DNA of 64,000 nucleotides, from positions 29,038 to 93,037 of the forward strand of contig NZ_PYBV01000062.1 in NCBI RefSeq assembly GCF_003205615.1. The letters run 5' to 3'. Each line of letters starts with the position of its first letter. Position 1 is the first letter of the stretch. Position numbers and translations under genes: made by a program. The notes below the pieces were generated by a model. That model saw only the letters and a program-made list of their open reading frames with translations, searched no databases and had not been told where the DNA came from. Positions 26,591 through 37,446 of the stretch are shown here, piece after piece. Origin of the DNA: Micromonospora arborensis. GTDB taxonomy: Bacteria; Actinomycetota; Actinomycetes; Mycobacteriales; Micromonosporaceae.

Positions 26591-27811
26591 TCACGCGGCG
26601 GTCAGCTCCTCCAGGTGTGCCACCAGATCGCTCGTGGTGGGTCTGCTGCGGATCTCGTCGCGCAGCCGTGCCGCCCGGTCCCGGTACGCCGGGTCGGACA
26701 CCAGTGACCGCACCGCTTCGCGGATGGAGGCCGGGTCGGCCAGGTCGCCCTGTAGATGCACACCCACGCCGGCGGCCGTGAGGCGTTCGGCGGTGACGGT
26801 GGTCTCGGTGGTGAACGTGATGGCGAGGTGGGGGACTCCGTAGGCGAGGGCGGTCATGGTGGTGCCGCTGCCGCCGTGGTGCACGACGGCGTCGCAGTGC
26901 TCCATCAGCAGCCGCACCGGAACCCGTTCCAGCACCCGTACGCCAGGTGGAACCGTGCCCAACGCCGCGATGTCCTCGGCGGTCGCGGTGAGGATCACCT
27001 CCAGGCCCAGGCCGGACACCGCCTCCAGGATGTCCGGCAGCAGATAGGAGTTCGGGCCGCTCATCGTGGACAGGGCCGTGGACCAGGACACGCAGACCCG
27101 ACGCCGCTCCGGCGGGTCCAGCACCCAGTCCGGCACCGGCGCGGAACCGTTGTAGGGCACGAAACGCACCGGCACCCGCTTGGTGTCCACGGCCGGGGCC
27201 ATCGCGTCGGGACACGGGTCGATCACGTACTCGAGGTCGTCGAGGCCGAACTCCGGCAGACCGTGGCGGGGGAACGAGCCGCTGGCGTCGTGCGGCACGC
27301 TGCGCCGGTGTGGCGGCTCGTGCGTGCCGACCGGTCCCCACAGGTGGAGCAGCGCGGGCACGCCGGTGACCCGGGCCGCCAGCAGACCCTCCAGGCTGGT
27401 CGGGTCGTGCAGCACGACGTCCGGCCGCCAGCGGCGGGCCACGTCGACCGCCGCGTCGAAACTGCGTGCGGTACGCGCCAGGAGGTCCGGTTCCACATCC
27501 CTCCGGTACGCCGCCAGGTCGAAGTCGTCGAGCGAACCCATCTCCGCCCCGGTCAGCGGATGCAGCGGAAGCCACGGGTAGCGCCAGCGACCCTCGACCG
27601 CCTCGTGGTAGTACTCCATCCGGTTGGCGACCACGATGTCCATGCCGTCGAGCACGGGGATCGGCAGCAGCCCGGCCCGGGTCAGCGGCTCGGCCTGCCC
27701 CGGCGGGCACAGCACCCGCAGCTCGTGGCCGGCCGCCTGTAGGGCCCAGCCGAGCGGCACCATCGCGGCGTAGTGGGTGGCCCAGGACGAGACGGTGAAC
27801 AGGACCCGCAT
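26591..27811 (-). CDS. Glycosyltransferase (GT1 macrolide type)
   Basis: 406 residues, start MRVLFTVSSWATHYAAMVPL at 27811. GT-B fold: N-terminal acceptor half, and a C-terminal donor half with AVVHHGGSGTTMTALAYGVP, the sugar-nucleotide signature of the EryCIII/DesVII group. It is the most divergent of the four leftward transferases and lacks their shared MTGQ...IDPTP-x-WM block, so it probably uses a different acceptor or sugar. Its start lies two bases after the stop of the glycosidase gene, so the two are coupled. Confidence 0.93.
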   Translation of the reverse strand: MRVLFTVSSWATHYAAMVPLGWALQAAGHELRVLCPPGQAEPLTRAGLLPIPVLDGMDIVVANRMEYYHEAVEGRWRYPWLPLHPLTGAEMGSLDDFDLAAYRRDVEPDLLARTARSFDAAVDVARRWRPDVVLHDPTSLEGLLAARVTGVPALLHLWGPVGTHEPPHRRSVPHDASGSFPRHGLPEFGLDDLEYVIDPCPDAMAPAVDTKRVPVRFVPYNGSAPVPDWVLDPPERRRVCVSWSTALSTMSGPNSYLLPDILEAVSGLGLEVILTATAEDIAALGTVPPGVRVLERVPVRLLMEHCDAVVHHGGSGTTMTALAYGVPHLAITFTTETTVTAERLTAAGVGVHLQGDLADPASIREAVRSLVSDPAYRDRAARLRDEIRSRPTTSDLVAHLEELTAA

Positions 27812-27813
27812 CG

Positions 27814-29222
27814 TCACCACCCGCCCGGCGCGGCGGTGACGAAGACCGGCGTGCAGCCCAACGCGAGGTGCACCCGCCCGTCCCGGTACGCGATCGGCCA
27901 CGTACGACCCAGGGCGTCCACCCCCTCGGCGGCGGCCGGTCCCCAGTCCACGGTGACCGCCTCGTCCGGCTCGTCCTCGCCGCTCCACGGATCGCGGTCC
28001 AGCCAGGTCACCAGCAGCGGCGGCCGGCCCGGCCGGGACACCTCGAAGACCCGGTGCCCCTCCCGGCTGCCGGCCCGCGACAGCACCTCGTCGGCGCCGG
28101 TCAGCTCACCGGCGACAAGCGCGAACGCCTCCGCCGACGGGTGCCGGCGGGCGATCTCCTCGCCGTCGTGGGCCAGCAGCGCGAAGGTGCGGAACATGAC
28201 GTCCATCAGCCCGTAGCGGTTGTCGAAGCCGGGTGCCTCGGGGGCGAGATGCCAGCAGGTGGTGCGGCGGATGCCGGACGAGAAGGCGAGCACGTTGCGC
28301 ATCACGATCTCGCGGCGTGCCATCCGGTAGCGCTTGGCGTCCAGCTCGGGCGGGCAGTCCATCAGGAACATCTGCAGGCTCACCGGCAGCTCGTCGCGCC
28401 GCCGGTACAGCTCGGCGATGGCGGCCCGCTCGCCGTCGCGTCCGTGCGCGGCACCGGTCTGCACCGGGCCCAGCAGCACCTGCATGGCGTCCGGGAACAG
28501 CGCCGGCCACGGGCCGTTGTACTCGCCCACCACGACCGGCTTCTCGTACCCGTGCGCGCGCATCAGGTCGCGGGCGAACTCGACGTGCTCCGGGATCAGC
28601 GCGGCCGGGCCGTACAGGTGCAGGTCGAACAGATCGAAGTGATCGCGGCCGTCGCGCAGCAGCTCGTCGAAGAAGACACGCTCGTAGCCGTCCGGCGGGG
28701 TGTACGGCAGCAGGAACGGCGCGCCGCCGAGGATCACCTTCGCCGTCGGGTCGGCGTCGCGCACCGCGGCGTGCAGGGCCCGCAGGTGCGTCAGGTACTC
28801 CGGTGCGGTGCCGGCCCAGAGCTGGGCGTGGTCGGTGGGTTCGTTGTCACACTGCCAGTAGTGCACCCGGCCGCCGCAGTGCCGCACCAGCCGCCGCACG
28901 AAATCCTCGTACCGTCGGACGTCCTTGGCCGGCGACGGCGGGAGCACCCGGGTCGGCACCCGGGTGGCCCACGGGGAGCTGGAGCAGACCGTGACCCAGA
29001 CCTCCTCGGTGCCGTCGAGCTGGGCCAGCAGCGCGTCGACCACGCCGAAGTTCCACTGGCCCGGCGCCGGCTCGATCTGCGACCAGTAGACGTAGACCCG
29101 CACCAGGCTGCCGTTGAGGTCACGGATCTGCGGCACGAACCGCTCCGGCTCGCCGTACACGCCGTAGGTGATGCCGCGGACGACGCCGAGCCGCAGGCCG
29201 CCGTCGTCGTGGTGGGTGGTGG

Positions 29223-29226
<4 letters not shown>
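27814..29226 (-). CDS. Cytosolic GH-A-clan glycoside hydrolase (GH39-like)
   Basis: 470 residues with a TIM-barrel glycosidase layout. VRVYVYWSQIEPAPGQWNFG is the early strand typical of the clan, WQCDNEPTD holds the acid/base Glu (residue 129) after the conserved Asn, and PVVVGEYNGPW holds the nucleophile Glu (residue 235). There is no signal peptide, so it acts inside the cell. It overlaps the upstream glycosyltransferase by four bases and the next transferase starts two bases after its stop, tying it to glycosylation. Possible roles are trimming or editing sugar chains, or a glycosylation/deglycosylation self-protection step; both are inference. GH39 is the closest fit by motif; a related GH-A family is possible. 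Confidence 0.75.
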
Positions 29227-30521
<1,295 letters not shown>

Positions 30522-30531
30522 GACGATCTCC

Positions 30532-31782
30532 TCAGCCGGCCAGCTGCTCGAGGGCGGACGTGACGGCGGCGGGCGACGGGGTCGCGAGGATCTCCCGGCG
30601 TACGTCCTCGGCGTTCTCCCGGTGCCTCGGGTCGGTCAGCAGTTCGCGTACGGCGTCGGTGAGCGCGGCGGGGGTGATCCGCTCGGGTTCCAGGAGCAAC
30701 CCGGCACCCCGCTCGTGCAGGTGGCGTCCCAGGTCCCGCTCGTCCCACCAGGGTGCCGGGACGGTGAGGCTCGGCACCCCGTGGGTCAGCACGTTGCCGA
30801 GGGTGCCGAACCCGCCGTGCTGCACGATCGCGGCGCAGGTGGGCAGCAGGTCGTTGAGCGGTACGAAGTCGACCACCCGCACGTTGTCCGGTAGCCGCGC
30901 GCCGTCGAGCTGGCCGGCGGTGAGCGTGGCGACCACCTCGACGTCCAGGGTGGCCAGGGCGGTCACCAACTCGACCACCGACACCTGGTCGCCGCCGAAC
31001 AGGTCACGTCCGGACATGCCCAGCGACAGGCAGACCCGGGGGCGGTCGGGGCGTTCGTACACCCAGTCCGGTGCCGCCTCGCCGCCGTTGTACGGCACGA
31101 ACCGCATCGGCAGCCACGGCAGGTCGAGCGGGGTCTGCATCCACGACGGGGTGGGGTCGATGCACGCCTGACCGGTCATCAGTTCGCGGTCCAGACCCGG
31201 GTGTGACTCGCAGCCGTACCGGGCCAGCCGACCGGCCAGCCACTCGGCGACCGGGTCCTCGCGGCGCTCGGCGGGCTGCTGGTCGCGCAGCCGCACGAAA
31301 CCGTCGTACATCCGGGTCACGTAGTCGATGCCGAACAGCAGACGGGCGTGCGCGGCGCCACTGGCGTGCGCGGCGATCGCCCCGGAGAAGGTGAGTGCGT
31401 CCCAGATCACCAGGTCCGGCTGCCACTGCCGGGCGTAGCCGACCAGGTCGTCGAGCACCGTCTGGTCGGCGAAGAACTCGTACTCCACCGGGCAGGCGAC
31501 GGTGAAGGCGCCGAGCGCGTGTTCCCAGGTCAGCTCGTCCGGCGGCAGCATCCCGCCACCGTGCGCGCGGAACGTCTGCCCGCGCGGGCCGCTGGACGAG
31601 CGGCCCATCGCCAGTTCCTCGCCGACCGGCACCGCGGTCAGCCCGGCCGCGGTGATCGCGTCGGCCAGGTCCGGCTGGCCGGCCACCCGGACGTCGTGCC
31701 CGGCCGCCCGCAGCGCCCAGGCCAGCGGCACCGCGTTGTAGAGGTGTGTCTTGACGGCGATGACGGTGATCAGGACCCGCAC
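30532..31782 (-). CDS. Activator-dependent-type glycosyltransferase
   Basis: 416 residues from a GTG at 31782, the first codon of the family start VRVLITVIAVKTHLYNAVPL, with a gggag ribosome site overlapping the stop of the upstream gene. Donor motif AAIVQHGGFGTLGNVLTHGV. It carries the MTGQACIDPTPSWM block found in its tandem neighbours. Second of a three-gene array (29223-33089) of clear paralogues. An upstream in-frame extension to 32451 exists but is only antisense-frame openness over the neighbouring gene. Confidence 0.93.
   Translation of the reverse strand: MRVLITVIAVKTHLYNAVPLAWALRAAGHDVRVAGQPDLADAITAAGLTAVPVGEELAMGRSSSGPRGQTFRAHGGGMLPPDELTWEHALGAFTVACPVEYEFFADQTVLDDLVGYARQWQPDLVIWDALTFSGAIAAHASGAAHARLLFGIDYVTRMYDGFVRLRDQQPAERREDPVAEWLAGRLARYGCESHPGLDRELMTGQACIDPTPSWMQTPLDLPWLPMRFVPYNGGEAAPDWVYERPDRPRVCLSLGMSGRDLFGGDQVSVVELVTALATLDVEVVATLTAGQLDGARLPDNVRVVDFVPLNDLLPTCAAIVQHGGFGTLGNVLTHGVPSLTVPAPWWDERDLGRHLHERGAGLLLEPERITPAALTDAVRELLTDPRHRENAEDVRREILATPSPAAVTSALEQLAG
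30787..30870. repeat. 84-base identical tract shared by two transferase genes, copy 2
   Basis: Identical to 29499-29582; see that entry. Confidence 0.85.
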
Positions 31783-31787
31783 GGCGA

Positions 31788-33089
31788 TCAGCTCCCGGCC
31801 GTCAGGGCGGTCAGTTCGCGGACCACGTCGTGCGGGCCCGGTGCGGCGTGCAGCTCGTCGCGGACCTCGTGCGCGCTGCGGGTGTGCGCCGGTTCGGCGA
31901 GCAGGCGGCCGAGCCGGTCGCGCAGGTTGGCGCGGCTGAGTTCGGCATGCGGCAGCAGGAACCCGGCACCGCGCCGTTCCAGCAGGGCGGCCAGTCGGGC
32001 CGCGTCCCACCAGGGGGCCGGGATGACGATGCCGGGCACGCCGTGCGTGAGTACGTTGCCGGTGGTGCCGAAGCCGCCGTGGTGGATCACCGCGGCACAG
32101 CTCGGCAGCAGTTCGTTGAGCGGTACGAAATCGACAGCGCGCACGTTGTCCGGCAGGGTCCGCACGGAGGCGAGCTGCTCGGCGTTCAGCGTGGCGATCA
32201 GCTCGATGTCGAAGTCGGCAAGCGCGTCCAGCAGGTCCGAGACGGTGGTCAGGTCGCCGGTGGACACCTGGTCGCCGCCGAAGAGTTCCCGGCCGGACAC
32301 GCCCAGCGAGAGGCAGACGCGGGGCCGGGACGGCGGTTCGTGCACCCAGGTCGGGATGGTGGACGGCCCGTTGAAGGACAGATACCGCAGCGGCAGGTAC
32401 GTCAGGTCGAGCGGGAGCCGCATCCAGTCCGGGGTGGGGTCGATCGTCCACTGCCCGGTCATCAGCTCGCGGGTGAGTTCCGGCCGGAACTCCGTGTCGT
32501 AGCGGGCCAGCCGGCCGGCCAGCCAGTCGGCGATCGGGTCGTCCCGGCGCTCCGGCGGTTCCGCGCCGAGCAGGGTCCGGTAGTCCTCGAGCATGCGGAA
32601 CACGTAGTCCTGGCCGAACAGCAGGCGGGCGTGGGCGGCGCCGGTGACGTGCGCGGCGATGCCGCCGGCGAAGGTCAGCGCGTCCCAGATCACCAGGTCC
32701 GGCTGCCAGTCCCGGGCGAACTCGACGAGGTCGTCGACGACCTGCTGGCTGCCCAGGTACTCGTACTCCATGGAGCAGCCGATGGTGAACACGCCCAGGA
32801 CGTAGTTCCAGGTCAGCCGCTCCGGATCCAGCTCGCTGAGCCCGGTGAGCCGCTGCCAGGGGGCCCCGCCGGCACTACCGCCGGAATCGGGGTCGCTCTG
32901 GAACGCGTTCGCCATCTCCAGCTCGTCCCCGACCGGCACGGCGGTGAGCCCGGTCGCCGTGATGACGTCGGCGAGATCAGGCTGGCTCGCCACGCAGACC
33001 TCGTGGCCCGCCGCGCGGAAAGCCCAGGCCAGCGGAACCATGTTGTAGAAATGCGGTTTAGCGGCGAAAACCGTGAACAGTACGCGCAT
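31788..33089 (-). CDS. Activator-dependent-type glycosyltransferase
   Basis: 433 residues; ATG 33089 (MRVLFTVFAAKPHFYNMVPL) is preferred over a GTG four codons upstream because ggtggag sits seven bases before it. Donor motif AAVIHHGGFGTTGNVLTHGV; shared block MTGQWTIDPTPDWMRLPL. First gene of the leftward transferase operon; an 89-base gap to the TetR stop leaves little room for its own promoter. The C-terminal region differs from its neighbours, suggesting a different donor sugar. Confidence 0.93.
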   Translation of the reverse strand: MRVLFTVFAAKPHFYNMVPLAWAFRAAGHEVCVASQPDLADVITATGLTAVPVGDELEMANAFQSDPDSGGSAGGAPWQRLTGLSELDPERLTWNYVLGVFTIGCSMEYEYLGSQQVVDDLVEFARDWQPDLVIWDALTFAGGIAAHVTGAAHARLLFGQDYVFRMLEDYRTLLGAEPPERRDDPIADWLAGRLARYDTEFRPELTRELMTGQWTIDPTPDWMRLPLDLTYLPLRYLSFNGPSTIPTWVHEPPSRPRVCLSLGVSGRELFGGDQVSTGDLTTVSDLLDALADFDIELIATLNAEQLASVRTLPDNVRAVDFVPLNELLPSCAAVIHHGGFGTTGNVLTHGVPGIVIPAPWWDAARLAALLERRGAGFLLPHAELSRANLRDRLGRLLAEPAHTRSAHEVRDELHAAPGPHDVVRELTALTAGS

Positions 33090-33178
33090 GAACTGCTCCA
33101 CCTGTGGGGCGACAGCGCCGGAGAATACGAATACCGAGAATAGTCAGCCGCCGTTATCTCACTAACCCCTATGTGCCC

Positions 33179-33970
33179 CTAACGCTTTCGCCCGGCCATC
33201 GTGACGTAAACCTCGATGCCGGTCAGCAGCTGCCGCAGGCCGAACTCCAGGTTGGGTTCGACGCTCGCGTCGTCGACGGCGGCGTCGTCGGTGCCACCGC
33301 CGGTGGCCGTACCCGGCGGCGGGCCGAAGGTGCCGGCCGCGAGCAGCGCGGCCAGGGTCGGGAAACGCGCCGGGTCGGCGACCGCGGCCAGGGCGGTGCC
33401 GAAGGTGACCGGGTCGGACTCGTCGGCCGGTGCCCGGTCGATCGAGATCCGGGCCAGGCCCTGAGCGGCGCCGCTGAGGAACAGCGCGAGCGAGACCATC
33501 TCCTCGTAGCGCAGGCCGACCCGGGAGATGGCCGACAGCAGGTCCTCGAACCAGGCCAGCTGGTTGGGGCCGATCGGGTAACCGACCTTGGCCCGCACCA
33601 TCCACGGATGGGCCTGGTAACGGGCCCACAGCGCCTTGACCCACGCCTCGACCTGGGCGCGCCAGTCAGCGGACAGCGCGGTCAGGTCCGGTGGTGCGCC
33701 GGAGGCGTCGTCGAACATCGCCTCGACCAGGTGGTTCTTGCTGGGCACGTACCGGTAGAGCGACATCGCGGTGACGCCCAGCCGCTTGCCGATCTGCTGC
33801 ATGGAGACCGCCTCGAGGCCCTCCTCGTCGGCGATCGCGATGGCCGTCCCGACGATCTTGTCGACGCTCAGCCCCGGTTTGGGCCCGGGTGCCCGGCCGG
33901 GCTGCCCGGTGTCGCGCCAGAGGAACTCGTAGGTGCGTGGAACCTCGCTGGTCCTGCCGTCCTGCGCCAT
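33179..33970 (-). CDS. TetR-family repressor
   Basis: 263 residues, longer than the usual ~200. After a 30-residue N-terminal extension, the helix-turn-helix domain is at about 35-85 (KIVGTAIAIADEEGLEAVSM, then IGKRLGVTAMSLYRYVPSKN). A TetR_C-like ligand-binding domain follows (WMVRAKVGYPIGPNQLAWFE), interrupted by a Gly/Ala/Asp-rich insert near 210-235. It is divergent from the DrrA/DrrB-like exporter across 125 bases. This is the standard layout for a drug-responsive repressor of an efflux pump, so the ligand is probably the cluster product or an intermediate. Confidence 0.93.
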   Translation of the reverse strand: MAQDGRTSEVPRTYEFLWRDTGQPGRAPGPKPGLSVDKIVGTAIAIADEEGLEAVSMQQIGKRLGVTAMSLYRYVPSKNHLVEAMFDDASGAPPDLTALSADWRAQVEAWVKALWARYQAHPWMVRAKVGYPIGPNQLAWFEDLLSAISRVGLRYEEMVSLALFLSGAAQGLARISIDRAPADESDPVTFGTALAAVADPARFPTLAALLAAGTFGPPPGTATGGGTDDAAVDDASVEPNLEFGLRQLLTGIEVYVTMAGRKR

Positions 33971-34095
33971 GCCGACATCCTTCCGCGTTGACCCCCGCCG
34001 TCATCTGTGTATAGCATAAACCCATCTGCTTATGACATATGCTCGGCTCCCTCGGGCCGGGTGCCCTCCAGACCTGCGCAGAGTTAGGGAGAGCA
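33971..34095. promoter_or_regulatory. Divergent promoter/operator region, TetR versus ABC exporter
   Basis: An AT-rich island in GC-rich surroundings (34009-34043). It contains nested inverted repeats: agcata (34013-34018) with tatgct (34038-34043), and cataa (34015-34019) with ttatg (34030-34034). Their size and position suit a TetR operator; binding is inferred. Confidence 0.6.
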
Positions 34096-35091
34096 ATGAA
34101 GAGTCAATACGCGATTCAGATCAAAGACCTCAGGAAAAGGTACGGCGACGTCGAGGTGCTCAAGGGTGTCGATCTCGATGTGCGCAGGGGCACGATGCTG
34201 GCCCTGCTCGGCCCGAACGGTGCCGGCAAGACCACCGTGGTCAAGGCGCTCAGCACCCTGACCCGCCCCACCAGCGGCACCGTCACCGTCAACGGCTTCG
34301 ACACCGTGCGCGACCGCAACGGCGTCCGCAGCTCGATCGGCCTGGTCAGCCAGTTCGTCGCCCTCGACTGGATGCACACCGGCCGGGAGAACCTGGTCAT
34401 GATGGGCCGGTTGCAGAGGCTCAGCAAGCCCAACGCCGCCAAGCGCGCACAGCAGCTACTGGAACAGTTCGAGCTGCTCGACGCCGGCGACCGGCCCGTG
34501 AAGACGTACTCCGGGGGCATGAAGCGCCGCCTCGACCTGGCCGCCAGCCTCATCGTCACCCCGGCGGTGCTCTTCCTCGACGAGCCCACCACCGGTCTCG
34601 ACCCGCGCAGCCGCCAGGTCATGTGGGACGTGATCCGGAAGATGCTCGGCTCCGGCATCACGATCCTGCTCACCACGCAGTACCTCGAAGAGGCCGACCA
34701 GCTCGCCGACGAGATCGCCGTGCTCAACGGCGGCCGGATCATCGCGCAGGGCACCGCCGAGGAACTCAAGCAGGCCGTCGGCAAGGAGCGCGTCGAGGTC
34801 GTCCTCGCCACCGACGAGGCGTTCCGGCGGGCCGGCGAGCTGATCACTGGTGAGGGCCTCCAGACCGATCCGGAGACCCGCACGATCAGCCTGGTCATCG
34901 AGGCCCCGTCGCACGTCAAGCGGGTCCTCGACCAGCTGGAACAGCACGACCTGGAACTCACGTCGTTGTCGCTGACCAAGCCCACCCTGGACGACGTCTT
35001 CTTCGCCCTCACCAAGCGCGACGGCACCCCGGTCGCACCCGCGCCGGCCGCGCACACCAGCACCGACTCCGAGGTTGGAGCCGTATTGTGA
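34096..35091 (+). CDS. ABC exporter ATPase (DrrA-like)
   Basis: 331 residues from ATG 34096 with ribosome site agggag. Walker A GPNGAGKTTVV (39-49), ABC signature YSGGMKRRLDLAASL, Walker B AVLFLDEPTTGLDP and an H-loop replaced by Gln (LLTTQYLEEADQL), as in the DrrA group. The C-terminal ~90 residues are the DUF4162-like extension of daunorubicin-resistance ATPases. It overlaps the permease gene by four bases (ATP-driven pump pair) and is divergent from the TetR gene. Role: product export and self-resistance. Confidence 0.95.
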   Translation: MKSQYAIQIKDLRKRYGDVEVLKGVDLDVRRGTMLALLGPNGAGKTTVVKALSTLTRPTSGTVTVNGFDTVRDRNGVRSSIGLVSQFVALDWMHTGRENLVMMGRLQRLSKPNAAKRAQQLLEQFELLDAGDRPVKTYSGGMKRRLDLAASLIVTPAVLFLDEPTTGLDPRSRQVMWDVIRKMLGSGITILLTTQYLEEADQLADEIAVLNGGRIIAQGTAEELKQAVGKERVEVVLATDEAFRRAGELITGEGLQTDPETRTISLVIEAPSHVKRVLDQLEQHDLELTSLSLTKPTLDDVFFALTKRDGTPVAPAPAAHTSTDSEVGAVL

Positions 35092-35903
35092 CCACCGAGA
35101 CCCTGACCGGCGACGACGTCGTCCTGCCGGAGAAGCGTTCCAAGCTGTACTGGGCGATCAGCGACAACATGGTCCTGATCGGCCGTCACATCCACCACCT
35201 CACGCGCAGCCCCGACCAGATGTTCACCGCGATCATGCTGCCGGCGTCGATGCTGCTGCTGTTCCGCTTCATGTTCGGCGGCGCGATCGACGTCGGGAAC
35301 ACCACCTACATCAACTATCTGCTTCCGGGCATCCTGGTCATCAGCGTAACGATGATCTCGGTGTCCACCACGCTCGCTGTGCAGTCCGACATGCAGGAGG
35401 GCGTGGTCGACCGCTACCGCGCCATCGCCATGATGGACTCGGCGGTGATCACCGGGCACATCGTGGCGGCGGTGTTCCGCGGCGCCATCGCCCTGGCCAT
35501 CATGGTCGGCCTCGGCTACGCTGTCGGGTTCCGCCCCGACGGCTCGTTCCTCGGCTGGGTCGGCGCGATGGGCATGCTCCTGCTGTTCGCCTTCTCGCTG
35601 GCCTGGGTCGCAGCCGTGCTCGGCCTGATCGCCAAGTCCGTCGACGGCGCCAGCGGTCTCGGCCTGATCCTGATGTTCACGCCGTACGCGAGCAGCGCCT
35701 TCGTTCCGCCGGAGACCCTGACCAACGGCCTGCGCCAGTTCGTCGAGCACCAGCCGGTGACCCTGGTCGTCGACACGGTCCGCTCGCTGCTGCTCGGTCA
35801 GCCCGTCGGCAACGCCGGCTGGCAGGCGGTGGTGTGGTGGGTGGCGATCCTGCTGGTCTTCGCCCCCCTGGCCACCCGCATCTACCGCCGCCGCTTCGCC
35901 TGC
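35088..35903 (+). CDS. ABC-2 type permease (DrrB-like), natural stop apparently lost
   Basis: The first 271 residues are a complete ABC-2 permease: cytosolic N-terminus, TAIMLPASMLLLFRFMFGGA, INYLLPGILVISVTMISVST, AVVWWVAILLVFAPLATRIY and a basic end YRRRFA, where relatives stop. Here the next codon (35901-35903) is TGC instead of an expected TGA, and the frame stays open to 37406, antisense to the C-methyltransferase gene. All three plus-strand frames are open past a strong terminator at 35991-36025, so any tail is likely non-native. The end given here is the probable ancestral end; the literal frame runs to 37406. Overlaps the ATPase gene by four bases. Confidence 0.8.
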
Positions 35904-35990
35904 CCCTCCTCCCGCCGTGTGGGCCGGTCCCCCCGGGCCCGACCGGCACCCGCCGGCCGGGTGGACGCCCCCGAACCTCCCGGCCGGCAA

Positions 35991-36025
35991 GAAGGGGCCG
36001 CGACCGTCATGGTCGCGGCCCCTTC
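35991..36025 (+). terminator. Terminator after the exporter operon
   Basis: A perfect 15-bp stem gaaggggccgcgacc / ggtcgcggccccttc with loop gtcat, placed just after the expected permease end. Confidence 0.8.
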
Positions 36026-36153
36026 GGCGTGCCGGTCATGTCGGCGCGGGCCCGGAGCCGCCACCTTCGCCACGGCCGACGAGGTCCTCGCGGTGGGCGC
36101 AGCCGGCAACCCCTATTCGTCTCGGCACCCGGTCCTGCCACCGGGGACGGCTT

Positions 36154-36186
36154 CGGCCCGGTCGAGCGGAGGGCTCGACCGGGCCG
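36154..36186. terminator. Second hairpin, facing the C-methyltransferase gene
   Basis: A perfect 14-bp stem cggcccggtcgagc / gctcgaccgggccg with loop ggagg, 27 bases beyond the stop of the leftward C-methyltransferase gene; probably its terminator. Confidence 0.75.
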
Positions 36187-36212
36187 GAAGACCGCGGGTT
36201 CGGGGGCGGTGC

Positions 36213-37409
36213 TCAGACCACGTGCACGTGGGGAACGTAGAGGATCCATCTGCCGCCGGCCTCGCGGAACGCCCGCTCCTTGGCCATGATCTCCTCGGCG
36301 TGGTTCCAGGCGAACAGCAGGGCGTAATCGGGGTACGGGTCGGCGAAGACGGCCGCGGGGCGGACCGGGATGTGCGAGCCCGGGGTCAGCCGGCCGTGCT
36401 TGGCGGGGGTGGTGTCGCAGACGTAGGGGACGAGGTCGGGACCGATGCCGCAGTAGTTGGCGATGGTGGAGCTCTTGGCGGTGGCGCCGTAGGCGGCGAT
36501 CGTGTGGCCCTCGGCGCGCAGGCGGTGCAGCAGCGCCACCAGCTCGGTGCGGATGCCCTGGATCTTGCGGCCGAAGGCTTCCAGGGTGGCCATGTCGGTC
36601 AGGCCCAGTTCCCGCTCCTCGGCAAGCAGTTCGGCGACCGCGGGGGTGGGGGTGCGGCGGCCGGCGCGGGCCACGGTGTAGCGGATCTGGCCGCCGTGCA
36701 CCGGCAGGCGTTCCACGTCGGCCAGGACGAAGCCGAAGCGTTCGGCGAGGGCCTGGACGGCGCGGACGGTGAAGAAGAAGACGTGCTCGTCGTAGATCTG
36801 GTCGAACGCCGTGCGTTCCAGGATCTCGCCGAGGTACGGGTCCTCGAAGACGAACACGCCGTCGCTGGCGAGCAGCACGTCCAGACCCTCGAAGACGGGC
36901 CGCAGGTCCGGCACGCTGCAGATGGTGTTGGCCGAGTAGACCACGTCGGCCGGGCCGTCGGTCGCCAGGATGGCGGCGGCCGACGCGGCGTCGAAGAACG
37001 CCCGGTGCACCCGGACGGTGCCCGCGCCGGACGGCTCGACCGCGAGGTGCCGGATACCGGCCTCGCCGCAGGTGTGCAGCAGCACGCCGTCGTTGGCACC
37101 GATCTCGACCACGAACGGGTCCGGCCCGGTCAGTTCGGTCTCGATGAACCGGCGGGCGGTCTCCTCGAAGTGCTTCGTCATCACCGACGAGCCGGCCGAG
37201 TGGTACGGGTACCCCTCGTGGTGCGCGAGTTCCGGCGGCACCGACTCGATCAGCTGCACCAGCGCGCACGACTCGCACATGCCGACCGCGAGCCGGAAGA
37301 AGAACTCGTCGTCGGTGCCGTCCGGCGCGACGAACGCGGACGACAGCGGCTGGCGTTCGAAGTCGAAGAACTCCAGGAGGGCATGCTGACACACCCGGCA
37401 ACGTGACAT
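36213..37409 (-). CDS. NDP-hexose C-methyltransferase (TylC3/EvaC-like)
   Basis: 398 residues, the usual length. The N-terminal zinc-binding domain has Cys 4, 7, 45 and 48 (MSRCRVC, MCESC). The SAM motif is VVEIGANDGVL (about 100-110), and the C-terminal nucleotide-sugar domain has the family's GATAKSSTIANY and ends in WILYVPHVHVV. These enzymes methylate C-3 of 2,6-dideoxy-4-keto NDP-hexoses, or the 3-amino-3-keto stage in vancosamine-type sugars. Next to a 2,3-dehydratase and a PLP aminotransferase, a branched 3-amino-3-C-methyl sugar is the simplest reading. Last gene of the second leftward block. Confidence 0.93.
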   Translation of the reverse strand: MSRCRVCQHALLEFFDFERQPLSSAFVAPDGTDDEFFFRLAVGMCESCALVQLIESVPPELAHHEGYPYHSAGSSVMTKHFEETARRFIETELTGPDPFVVEIGANDGVLLHTCGEAGIRHLAVEPSGAGTVRVHRAFFDAASAAAILATDGPADVVYSANTICSVPDLRPVFEGLDVLLASDGVFVFEDPYLGEILERTAFDQIYDEHVFFFTVRAVQALAERFGFVLADVERLPVHGGQIRYTVARAGRRTPTPAVAELLAEERELGLTDMATLEAFGRKIQGIRTELVALLHRLRAEGHTIAAYGATAKSSTIANYCGIGPDLVPYVCDTTPAKHGRLTPGSHIPVRPAAVFADPYPDYALLFAWNHAEEIMAKERAFREAGGRWILYVPHVHVV

Positions 37410-37446
37410 GGCAGGCAGTCTCCGTGATCGTGAGCGGGAGGCGGGG

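Noticed and set aside
35904..37406. C-terminal 500 codons of the permease frame as a genuine fusion domain
   Set aside because: It crosses two strong hairpins and is antisense to a conserved methyltransferase; the sequence is low-complexity Gly/Val/Arg.
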